Below are positions 48,023 through 58,819 of a DNA stretch of 64,000 nucleotides, one piece after another. Origin of the DNA: Zeugodacus cucurbitae (Eukaryota > Arthropoda > Insecta > Diptera > Tephritidae); assembly GCF_028554725.1 (NCBI RefSeq), contig NC_071668.1:17002501-17066500 (forward strand). Reading direction: 5' to 3'. Below the pieces are notes generated by a model that saw only the letters and a program-made list of their open reading frames with translations, searched no databases and had not been told where the DNA came from. A program made the translations under genes and the position numbers. How positions within the stretch are numbered: the stretch's first letter is position 1; every line of letters begins with the position of its first letter.

Positions 48023-48246
48023 TTGATCGGATTCGCTTGAAGCTCGCTACACGGGTGTTTTCGGGTTCGCTGATTACGATTCCGGTGTCGGTTTTTCAAA
48101 ATTCAAAATGGCGGACGATATTTTGAAAAATTCATCGGATCGCTCGAAACTCGTTACTCGGGGTTTTCGGGGTCGCCGATTACGAATCCGGTGTCGATTT
48201 TTTTTCAAGATTCAAAATTGCGGATGCCATATGACGAATTTTTTAA
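48023..48246 (+). repeat. Two-copy tandem repeat, about 109-bp period
   Basis: Unit 1 (about 48023-48131) and unit 2 (48132-48246) share the order ATCGGAT-CGC, GAA-CTCG-TAC, GGGTTTTCGGG, TCGC-GATTACGA, CCGGTGTCG, a T run, CAAGATTCAAAAT-like text and GCGGA. A partial third unit (GCCATTTTGAATTTTTG) follows to about 48290. CG-rich blocks alternate with T/A runs. The text (GATTACGAATCCGGTGTCG, AAAATGGCGGA) is familiar from dispersed tandem repeats of insects. No coding meaning is assigned. Confidence 0.8.
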
Positions 48247-49742
48247 AAGGGGTCCACGATATTGGTTCGCCATTTTGAATTTTTGAAAAGTAACGTCAAA
48301 TTCGTTGAATCCGATGAATTTTTCAGCGTCCGCCAAGTCATGACAAACATTTTGTTGTGTGGCTGTTTTACCGAACGAATAGTGGTTAGTACTGGGTTAG
48401 ACAGGATCTACAGTGCTCTCTTCTTGGGGGAAATAGTTTTGAGTCTGTCTCGAGACGTTAGAAATTGTTTGATTTTATATATATTTTTTTTTTGAAATTT
48501 CATAGAGTCCAAAATTTAAATAAATTTGCCTTCATACTGGGTATAAAAGAGGAACACAATACCTGCTGCTCCACTCCTCCACAAAAAAAAGATGAGTTGC
48601 ACCAAAATGAAAGGCGGAAAGTATACAAGATATGTATTTATCATTGAAGAATAATTATGTTTACCACAAAATCAATGTGAGATTTGTAAGTTTATATGTA
48701 TGTATGTATGTGAGTGCTTTCAGCTGCCAATCCCAGCAGCTATTTATTCACTTCATCATCCACTGTACACACAGAGACATACTTACATTACAAGTATAAG
48801 TTTTCAATTGCATTTCTTCACGTTTTTTACTTGTTTTATACTTTTTTCTTATTTGCGGATGCATCTTCGTTGCCTGCGGCGGTACAGCGTTTTATACGCT
48901 CACTCCACAGCGGCACCTACATTCACCGCTCGCCCACTTCGGCGCATTCACCACCGCTAGTATTTACATTTCTATTTCCATTTCCTACAGCTTGCTATTG
49001 TTTTCTGCCGTTTTACGGTAATTTATTTCTGCTGTTTTTATTCCTTCTAATGTCCCGCAGCCAAAGTGCGAACTGAACTTCGCACCTACAATAGCTTGCC
49101 GTTGTTGCCCATTTTTAGCGATTTTTTCACCTATTCACCGACTGTAAATGGAATTCTACTGAATTTCTCGCGGCTGCATTTCTTTAATTCTATTTATTTT
49201 GGTGTTAATGTGTTTGTCTATATTTGTTGGTTATGCGTAGCATTTCGATTGCACCTTTAGCATAATGTAAAAATAAAAATCCCACGGCGTGCTTGTGGTT
49301 TTCATGTTCTTTTTCAGTTTCCCTGCTGACCTATAAACGGTGCTTTTAGCCGCGAGTGATCGCCAGGTTGTACACTTCGTGTGTTGATTTGATTATTTTG
49401 TATAAATAAATATTGCACTCTGGAATTTTTTCTTGTTTATATCTCTCAAGAAGTTATTGAACTTTGGGTTTGATGTTTTTTGAGAATATTACGTGTCTTC
49501 CTTCTAAGGGAAACTGCTAACCAATTGTTGATATGCATTCTAACTAACTTATTCTTTTAAAAATTTTGTCCGACTAGTTTATTACCTTCAGTCTGTTATT
49601 TGTTGAAGTCCAGTTTCACTATCAGAAAGACTGAGTCCTTCGGAGTGACTCATTATCATTTTAGCTTGTCATCATAGTTCAAACTTTCTTACCATTAGTT
49701 CATCCTTTAGAAATAAATCTAGCCGATATTCAAATTGCCATA
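48247..49742. other. Non-coding stretch
   Basis: Open frames (48262-48495, 48700-49076) are composition-driven. No motif, exon or TE was recognised. Confidence 0.3.
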
Positions 49743-50691
49743 CCTCCTTTAGCGAAGCATCCATTCAGAAAATAGGTTGGCAGTACGGGCCTTGAGCTCA
49801 CAGATTGTGCACACGAGTTTAGTTTAACGTCATCTAAATATCAGTGAAGATAATTACTTATTTCTTCTTCAGGGTTCATGCTTCTACTATAATTCCGTAT
49901 AAAACTGGGAGAGGTCCATTTAGTCTTTCGAAGGTTATTGTTGTTGGTGCTCTCACAGACAAGAGTCGAGAATTGAGAAGAATTTTTCGATTCGTAGTTA
50001 GATCTTCGAATTGTGCTCACATCTATAATTTTGGGGTAAGTGGTTACGCTTTTTAAAAAGGTCTGGGGTTGTATATATCCTTAACTGGCTACACCAGTGT
50101 AACCCATGAAAAATGAGACAGTTTTCGTGAAAATTTCCTACCAATAGTACATAACTTGGCAATAATTCTTGACGTCTTCCAAATGACTAAGCAAAATAGA
50201 AGTCTTTACTTAAATAATAATGTATGTAAGGAGGTCATCGATACTATTAGAGTTCTGCTCAAGATGGTTGGCTCCTATTAGGTCAGCCGTAGATCAATTG
50301 ATCCGGAGAGTAGCCTCCCTTAGAGAATCATCCATTCCGACAGCAAGGCGGTGTTACTGGTCTTGAGCTCACCGCTCGTGCATTCGTGTTTAGTTAAAGA
50401 GAGCTTAACCAATCTTATCCTGCAACTTAATTATGAGACTAATAAATACCTGTTCACAGTCGAGACATCTTCAGCTGTCTAAATGTGTTTTACGTCTTGT
50501 GGATAATCTAAACAATCGCCAGAAATATCGGGTAGATAAAACACCTCTTACTAAGAGAGCGTACAATTTCCTTTCATCTACTTTACAAAAAACTAGAATC
50601 TGTCAATCCAAATTGCCCGACTCACAGTTAAATCTTCCAATTGAGCGCATTTTTGCAGAAAATTCTTTCGCTTTTTAAAGAAGTCGGGGGC
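49743..50691 (+). repeat. Two-copy direct repeat, about 570-bp spacing
   Basis: Copy 1 is about 49743-50068 and copy 2 about 50313-50691. Shared text in order is CCTCC-TTAG-GAA-CATCCATTC, CTTGAGCTCAC, GTGCA-CGTGTTTAGTTTAA-like text, AGTTA-ATCTTC-AATTG-GC and CGCTTTTTAAA-AAG. The copies differ considerably. Open frames within (49844-50056, 50433-50678) show no similarity to known proteins. It could be a relic of an unidentified TE. Confidence 0.6.
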
Positions 50692-50879
50692 TGTTTCGTC
50701 TATTAGACCGAATATGAATCCTTAAGTTTATATTAAATCAACCGACGGCTTTTCAATATGCAACACGTTCTAATTTGGTCAATGAATATCACTGTCACTG
50801 AAATGAATACTTGGTTTCTGAAAGATTATTTCGTCTTTATATGATGTCTATTACGTGTTATCCAAGCTGAGGTACTTTT

Positions 50880-51470
50880 TCAATTCCTTTTTCGACAGAT
50901 CACGCGTGAGTCGTGTCAAGCTGTCTTGCTATTTTTGTTCAGTATTGTTTGGCATGAAAGTTTTGCGGCCCAACAACGTTTCCAAATTGGTCAACTTACG
51001 CCACCATGTAATGAAGAAACTATACCAGCCGTAACTGAGAGTGTACACGAAGACCGTGTGGACGGTCGATTCGGCGCCGTTCGCAACAATCCGAAATGAC
51101 GTATGGAACGGCTTAATGACTGAAATTGAAGTTCGTTATCTCGACATTTGGTTTCAACAAGACGGAACCACTTCCATTAATCATTGGATTTATTGAGAGA
51201 ACACTTCATGAGCAGAGAATTTCACGTTTCGGGCCGGTCGATTTGCCACCAAGATGTTGTGATATCACACCATTAGACTTTTTCCTGTGTGGATATCGAA
51301 GATCTAAAGTCTACGCGGACTCAACGGATGGGCCATCTGAGATGTAAGCCGCGGTCAACATATAAGGTCTAAAAAAAAATAATGTTCTTTCGAATGATAA
51401 TAAACATTCCGCATAAAATTTGAATTTTTTGGGTATTTTTAAGTAGGGAACCTCGAAATGGATCACTCCT
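50880..51470 (+). mobile_element. rosa-like mariner relic E, divergent lineage
   Basis: A strongly decayed transposase whose order is readable in shifting frames. It has TPPCNEETIPAVTESVHED (DNA-binding region), then a large internal deletion to FQQDGT (second Asp). The frame 51126-51347 then has RISRFGPVDLPPRCCDITPL and DFFLCGY, which corresponds to the third catalytic Asp block. The right terminus is AGGAGTGATCCATTTCGAGG on the reverse strand, ending at 51470 with TA at 51471-51472. Its termini and protein differ from the other copies here, so it represents a second D,D41D-type lineage. The left terminus was not found; 50880 is an estimate. Confidence 0.6.
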
Positions 51471-51472
51471 TA

Positions 51473-53559
51473 GAATGACGCTAGTACATTGTCCGCTTGT
51501 TTTTGAGAGGCATTGTTGTCATTTTTGGTTTTTAAGGGACATCTTTCAAATAGCCACATCGTAATCAGTCAGTAAAGTCTATATAAAATGAATAGTTTTC
51601 GTTGAGGACTAGACATGGCAGAGAAAATATGGTAAAATATAATCACCTTAGCTTTCTAAAACTATGCTTATCGAGAATGTAATATGAGAATCCCACGATA
51701 TAAATCTGCTATGGGTCACTACATAAAGAGTTACACTTCTCCCTTTAAAGCTTGAAATAAAGCCCCTATTACCCCACTTAAATTATTAGAAGTACGCAGA
51801 AACTATAGGAGACTCGCATGCAACATGCAACGCATGAACACAATACTAATTGTGGGTGCAAATGACCGCGTTGCACGTTTGAACGCATTAAGGTAACCTG
51901 CATGCAACATATGAAGAGTTAAGTTCACTACCTGCCAAGCGTGGCAAATGTCAGTTAATAAAAGTGTAAAAGTGCAAAATTGCAGTCATTCCGTTTACGC
52001 GCCACCCCAAACAAGTTGCAGGCTTTAGGGTCAAACTAAAAGGCAGCAGCGATAGCGACAGCGGATATAAATGCAACACTAATGAGCATGAAATGCAACT
52101 AGAGAGGAAGTGCAGAGTGAGGCGTCTACTCTACCTACACCTACTTGTGTAAATAACTTTCATTGTAGTGCTCGTAAAATGTCCTTCCTTGTGTTCAATG
52201 TCCTGCGACATGCGCTAAATGCGGCAACCCCGACTCGTGCAACATAACAGTAAACGGTTGAAATTAAAACAAAGCAACTGTTGTTGTTGTTTACTACTCT
52301 TTTTACTGTTACAAAGTACCGTTATACATATTTACATATGTGTCCTTTGCTTTCAGTTCCATTTCAGTCGCGCCAAGCCAGCTGGTCAAGTGTTCTGCTT
52401 TCGCAACTGTTTTATTTCAATTTCCATTTCAAGAGATGAGTTGTTGCTGTGCTGTTACTGCAACAAGGCGCAAACAGCATGCAACATTCATATATAAAAA
52501 TGCAATAAAAATTGCAACCCTTCACACTTTAGTGTGCCACCCACTCTCTCTCTCTCCACTTCACTTTAGTGGCATATTACATGTACATATTTCGTGTTGC
52601 ATTAGTCGCATCTGCTAATGTGTGTGTGTGTCCGTCGTGGACTTGCCACAAACAGCACACTTTTACTTTACGTAGCGTCCGTCTGCCTGCTGGCAATTTC
52701 TGTCTACTAGTGGCATTATTAAACCCCCCTCCTCCATGTCATTTAGCACATCCCCATATCATATGTGTGTCTGGACAACTGGCCTTCGTCGGTAGCGCAC
52801 AACTCGCTCTCCTCACACTTCCCTTAAACAGACCCCAACATTAAAATATGGTTCATTGTCATATTAAGTGCTGCACTTTTTCGCTACCAACATCCTACCT
52901 TCCCTCCTCGCCTGCACCCTGTGTTACTTGTGCTCAAGCCTTTGTGTGGGGGTGCTCTGTTGCCTCGCATGTCCAGCATGGCTTTGATACGAAACAGATG
53001 AACATATTTAATGCCGCTTGACTGCTTGTGTTGAGTAGGTTTTATTATTGCATTTTATTCATCATATGACGATTATATTAAGCGCTTACCAACAGACGTG
53101 TCCACTAGACGGAAAGTGAGCGTCGGTTATTAAATCCATACGCAACAAGCTGCTGGTAAGGTGCTTGTGCATTTATAAATAGGGTTTTATGAGCATTGTT
53201 GTGATCATAAAACCATATGAAAATAGTTTTATGAGATTTTACTCTTTTAATTTTGTTTAAATTGTGTGTACTTTTAAAAATATTTGTAATTGGATGGGAT
53301 TGTTGGATATTGGAAAATCATATCATATCATATTGTCTTCAACATAAATAAGTTTGAAAATATTAAGGAGTTTTTTTTTCAAAATAAAAACTATTCATAA
53401 TTTTCCGTTGAGTAGCATTTTCAAAACTACTAATACCTATTTTTTTTAATGGAGAAAATCTGATACTAACCATGCCCAACTCTCATATGCGTCCTAAAGT
53501 ATTATAGCTTTCTAATCTAGAACACACAAAACTTGAAATTAGATAGTGAAAACGTTATA
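51473..53559. other. Non-coding stretch
   Basis: No gene recognised. TCTCTCTCTCT and TGTGTGTGTG microsatellites occur near 52545 and 52620. T-rich tracts followed by TTTCAG near 52350-52370 resemble acceptors but lack a matching donor. Open frames 52219-52844 are overlapping and low in complexity. Confidence 0.3.
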
Positions 53560-54413
53560 AAGGGGTTTTCAATAGAAACACTACAAAAGTAGACCGATAG
53601 GGACAGCAAACGACGCCAAATTTTTTCCCCGCTCTTTTGACATTTCTCCTCATCATCGAATCAACATCATTAAAATTTACTAACGAAATTCGGAGTCAAC
53701 TTTAAGATCGCTTCGTCCAATTTATGGTCGTCATAACGTCCTGCCAAATCAATAATTGATCGTCCCTTAGAAAAATTTGAATCCACAGTCACAATACAAA
53801 ACGTTCCCATGTCAGTTAGACAAAAAAGTGCCCGTAGTGTCGAAAATACATATTGCTGCTGCTAGCGCATCAATTGAGGAAGACCCAAAACAGTCTCTCA
53901 CACGTCGTTCTCAAGCGTTGAGTATTTCTGTAACGTGGTTGTGGCGAAATTTGCGAAAAGATCTTGGCCTACATCCTTACAAGATCAAATTGGCACAAGA
54001 ACTGAAGCCGCTTGATCACCAAAATCGTCGTATATGTATATTCGTGATTTGTGCTGAGCAAACAACTTGAAAATGATCCGGATTTTCATCGAAAAATCAT
54101 CTTCAGCGATGAAGCTCATTCCTGGCGGAATCGCTTCGTCAATAAGCAAAACATGCGTTATTAATCAGGCAGCAATCCACACGTACTCCATGAGGCATCA
54201 TTTATCCCGAAAAAATTACGGTTTGGTGTAGTTTCTGGGCCGGCAACGTCATTGGGTCGTACTTCTCACCGTGATATTCAAGACCGGTACGTTACTGTGA
54301 ATTAGAATCGCTACCGCTCAATGATAACCCAATATTTTTGGCCCAAATTGGATGATATGGACTTGGAGAATATTTAGTTCCAACAGGACGGCGCCATAAG
54401 CCACACAGCAATC
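53560..54413 (+). mobile_element. rosa-like mariner (D,D41D) relic B
   Basis: The left end is AAGGGGTTTTCAATAGAAAC at 53560, preceded by TA (53558-53559). Frame 53777-54070 keeps IEEDPKQSLTRRSQ and LWRNLRKDLGLHPYKI. Downstream pieces in other frames are FSDEAH-like first catalytic text, NRFVNKQNMRY and FQQDGAISHT (second Asp) at about 54378-54405. The element is cut off near 54413, so the third Asp and right end are missing. An N-terminal deletion removes the start codon region present in relic A. Confidence 0.8.
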
Positions 54414-56046
54414 GAAGGAAGTTATATTTCTGAAAAATCCCTCATACAATTTAAACCCAAATTGGTTCCTAAAATTACTATGAAACCTTTTAATATTGTT
54501 AAAATCAATTTCCAAATGTACGGTATTTGACTCCAATCTTCTAATTCTAATTCATTTTGACAACAATCAATAGGGAGATTGCTGAGTATATTAAATAATA
54601 TAACAATGCCTACATTTCTGCGCCAATTAGTAAAAAGTAAAATATATTCAGGAACACATCTCTGTCCTTCTGTCGGGCGTGAAGAAATGGGCTATGTAAA
54701 GCCTTTGATATATGTATACGGAAAATGAAAATAAAAAATAGTTTTTATTTTTTCCGTTGTAATGTCCTTGCTGATATTTCCTGCCTTCCACTCTAATTCT
54801 AATATTTCATTACACCTATACCTTATACTTACATTTTCACTCTAAAGTGGACTTCCTAATTGCTTCCTGGAGTAGCTTTGGCTTGGAACTAATGGTTTGC
54901 TGCAATGAGTACATAATTTCTTGAATTCATTTCATGATGTTATGGCTACTGCCAAAGAAGTGGCACTTAAAACTAGTTGGCAAGTAAGTGGAAGGTTGTT
55001 TCAAAGAGAGACGCTTAAAATAGTTAAATAAAGCCTAAAACTATTAAAAGAGTTTAATAGAATCTAAGAATTGGATTACCTTCAATACTCACGACTTTTT
55101 TCGTCATTAAATGTGTATTAAAGTCCTCAGCATTGTTTTTTAATGTCTGCAAACATATATACTTACAAAATCTGTGGTCACTAGCCACCACCAAACTAAA
55201 AATAACCTTAAGCCCACTAAGTATTTCGATACAAGTATGCTTATGCGCAAAAAATTGCTTAGCGCTCATCATAAAATGCTAACAAAATGCAAAAGGTTGG
55301 TCGTAAAAATATGCTAAAATGGCATTACAACTTTTTTTTTTGCTTGCGACATTGTAAACTTTAAATAAAATGCCAACTAATGCTGGTCATAAAATTGTGC
55401 TCCTTTTTGCTTGCAACATGTTTATGCATTCGATGCCGCAAATGCAACTTACTTGTATACCTTTTCGCATTATTCTGTGGTTATTCGCTTACATTTCTTT
55501 GCAAATATTCAGTGAAAAAAGGAGAACGTAAAAAAAAAATCACATTATTAAGGGTCAATGCAGTAGACCACTGGCTGTGGTGTACATTTTGTAGACAAAT
55601 ACACAACAATTCTACCTAATTTTGCTCCTGCTGGATAAAAATGGTTCAGGACTACTTTGAGTTCTTGAAAACTAGCATATAATGAGAATTAAATAAGGGG
55701 AAAGAGTAATAAAGCTTCTTCCTGCTTAAAATCGTTGAACTATTGATTTAAAGCTCTCTTCGAGAGTGCTTCGAGAGAGTAGAAATACTGTCAAAGGGAA
55801 ATGCGAACTGATTTGTGATATATTTATTCAAAGAGAAACGAAAGATTCGACGATTACTAAGCGCCTCAATATTCTATCTGTAGTTTGGAAATTCTTATTC
55901 ACTCTCTAGATTCGGTTGTTGGTCGCCTTAACGCATCTCTTGTTCGACTGTGTCTGACTAAAACTAATGGAAGTATATTATTGGTGACTAGTTTCTTATA
56001 CTTTCTTATCAGGTTTACTCTTGTTGATATTCAAGACCCTTATTTT
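54414..56046. other. Non-coding stretch
   Basis: AT-rich with short chance frames only; no exon, promoter or TE recognised. Confidence 0.3.
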
Positions 56047-57401
56047 TATACTCTCGCAACAAAAGTTGCTAAAGAGAGTATTATAGTTTTGTTCACATAC
56101 CGGTTGTTTGTAAGTCATAAAACTAAACGAGTTAGATATAGGGTTATATATATCAAAATGATCAGGATGACGAGATGAGTTGAAATCCGGATGTGTGTCT
56201 GTCCGTCCGTCTGTCCGTGCAACGGATAACTTGAGTAAAAATTGAGATATCTTAACGAAACTTGGAACACGTATTCTTTGGCACCCTGTGGAGGTTGCTT
56301 TCGAAATTACCACGCCCACAAAATGGCGAAAACCAAAAACCTAACTAACTAAGCCATAAATAAAGTTATGAAAGTAATAAAATTTGGAATAAACGATCGC
56401 ACTAGTAAGGGTCATATTTGGATGTAATTTTTTTGGGGAAGTGAGCGTGGCCCCGCCCCCAAATCGGTTATTTGTATATATTTCGCAAACCAATAAAGCT
56501 ATATAAACCAAACTTTCTGCAGACGGTTCTCCTACGTACCCCACCACACACCATGAAAATAGTTGAAATCGGATAATAACCACGCCCACCTCCCATACAA
56601 AGGTTAGGTTGAAAATTACTAAAAGTGAGTTACCTCACTAACGAAAAACGTCAGAAACACTAAATTTCACAGCAATAATAGCAGAAGGAAGCTGCACTGA
56701 GATTTTTTTACAAAATTAAAAATGGGCGTGGCATCGCCCACTTATGGTTCAAAAACCATATCTCAGGAACTACTTGACCGATTCGAATGAAATTCGGTAA
56801 ATAATATTTTCTTGACACCTTGATGACTCGTGTGGAAAACGGACGATATCGGTTCACAATCACGACAACTTCCCATATAACTCATTTTTGAATTCCATCT
56901 TATTCCTTCGCTTTATAATATATACATAAGGAACAAATATATATAATATAGCGAAATAAAACTTTACACAAATACGGTATAGATCTGTGGCATCACTTTT
57001 GGTAAAGTTGTCGAAATCGGACTATAACTTTTCAATGCCCCGGATATCGAATATGAAGAACTCAGTGCCCCAAGGTAACTTTTCTCCGAAAATTTCGGTA
57101 AATCTCTCAGGTATCTTAATTTAATCCAGAGGAAATATTTTTCTTCTAATAGTGTGTCTCTGTACCAGAAAATGTTAAAATCGGGTCATAACTTCCCTTA
57201 TATAGGAATATATGAGAATACCTAATTATAGGATTTTCAAAAATACGATGAGCTTAATAGCTTATAAATCGTTAATATGTGAAATATATTTATGCCGAAT
57301 TTATGGGTAAATTTGTGTGTTATGTTAATAAAATTAAATAAATAAATTGCGAGAGTATAAAATGTTCGGTTGCACCCGAACTTAGCCTTTCCTTACTTGT
57401 T
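56047..57401. mobile_element. 1.35-kb dispersed repeat with 13-bp inverted ends
   Basis: TATACTCTCGCAA (56047-56059) and its reverse complement at 57347-57359 bracket a 1.3-kb body. Just outside the right arm is the small hairpin GTTCGG...CCGAAC, then CTTAGCC and TACTTGTT at 57401. The body contains CTGTCCGTCCGTCTGTCCGT and repeated CCACGCCCAC motifs. Open frames inside are short and not protein-like. This text is familiar as a family scattered through higher-fly genomes, including Drosophila, but I cannot name its class. Inverted ends suggest a DNA element; the terminal hairpin plus CTTAG also recalls Helitron-like ends. A partial reversed copy lies at 61385-61760. Confidence 0.7.
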
Positions 57402-58049
57402 CATATTATCTTCAACATAGATGGTGTAACATTTATTCTAGTAGAACATTCAGTTAATCCCAGTTTTACTAAAAAACCCTTAACCCTTAAATCTATCGGC
57501 TAGATCTATTCAGACGTATATCTTGTTTATGGATCCTTCATGTAACTATATGAAATATAGTCAAGTCTTGTAGCGAAAAAACTCGTCTCCTTACCCGCCA
57601 GCAAAATACTACCTCTTGTTTCCTTGTATTGACGAGCTTCACTTTTATACGTAGAATTGTCACCTGTATAAATCGTAAAATTTGTCCTTGCCATTGACAT
57701 AAAAACTATATAAATAAACATGCACAGATTTTATGTGCAAATAAAATCCATATAAACATCTTTTTTCTCTACCGGATATTTTTATTACCCAGAAAATATT
57801 TGAACATCTGCCATAACTCGGTAAAATTCCAACTAAAGCCATAAATATTAACAATTGTGGACGCATTACCGACTCGTACATATGCAATTCACGTTGTTTT
57901 GCATTCTGTAGAAATACATATTGCAGACAAATTACGTGAGAAGATATCATGAATATGAAGAGAGCAAAATCGTAAACTCTTTGCTAATCAAAAACTTTCC
58001 TCCTTGACGTATTATATTATTGAGCTTTCATTGGAAAAGTATATTTATA
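57402..58049. other. Non-coding stretch
   Basis: No gene or TE recognised; short chance open frames on the minus strand (57527-57950). Confidence 0.3.
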
Positions 58050-58817
58050 AAGGGCGTTTCAATAAGAGCGCTACAAACCTTTTTATTTTTTAAATAAATG
58101 TCATTATGTAGGGAACTTGATTTTTTTGCATGGCCACCACGGGTACGCTTGCAGAAGACCAGACGCTTTTCGACGGGACTCAAGCATAAATCAGCCGACA
58201 CTGCTGCAATTTTATGCTCGATATTCGCACGATGTTTGTCGCTGTGTTGTTGGCATAGACCATAGCCTTGGCATAGCCCCACAGGAAATAGTCTAACAGT
58301 GTCAAATCGCATTTCCGAGGCGGCCAATAGACTGGGCCACTTGGTGAGATAACACGTTCATCAAGCTTGGTCTTCAATAATCGATTGTGACATTCGATGT
58401 GTGGCCTGTGGTCCATATCTTCCACTTCGAGCCAAAAATATTCGGTTATCATTGAGTAGTAGCGATTCTCATTCACAGTAACGTGCTGGTCTTGATCATC
58501 ACGAAGAAGTACGGCCCAATGACGCCGCCGGCCCATAAACCGCAACAAACCGAGATGCAATAGTGACTTATGTAGTTCGAGTGGATTGCTGGCTGTCCGA
58601 TAACGCATATTTTGGTTATTGTCGATGCCATTGAGTGAGAAATGAGCCGACCATAAATTGAAGGTACCGCTCTTAAAGTTGAGGCCACTGACTCCGAATT
58701 TCGGTAGTAAATTTTAATAATTTCGACTCATTGTTGGATCGTAAATCTTTCCAAACTTTACTGAAGAGAAATGTCTCTATCGATTTACTTTTGTAACATC
58801 CCGATTGAAAACCCCTT
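58050..58817 (-). mobile_element. rosa-like mariner (D,D41D) relic C, both ends present
   Basis: A 768-bp internally deleted copy with TA on each side (58048-58049, 58818-58819). Plus-strand left end is AAGGGCGTTTCAATAAGAGC. The right end (reverse strand) is AAGGGGTTTTCAATCGGGAT. The minus-strand transposase frame 58180-58608 keeps a short stretch after the first catalytic block, then NENRYYSMITEYFWLEVEDM, then jumps to LLKTKLDERVISPSGPV and WPPRKCDLTLLDYFLWGY. The block with the second catalytic Asp (FQQDGA) is deleted. The N-terminal region is also deleted. The spacing in intact family members (41 residues between second and third Asp) identifies the family. Confidence 0.85.
58180..58608 (-). 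pseudogene. rosa-like transposase fragment (catalytic domain)
   Basis: A 142-residue frame. Catalytic-domain text starts at about WAVLLRDDQDQHVTVNENRY and continues to the third acidic block CDLTLLDYFLWGY. The second catalytic Asp is missing because of a small deletion after EDMD, and the first block lies outside this frame (reverse strand near 58660-58690). The last ~20 residues diverge by frameshift. It cannot be catalytic. Confidence 0.78.
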
Positions 58818-58819
58818 TA

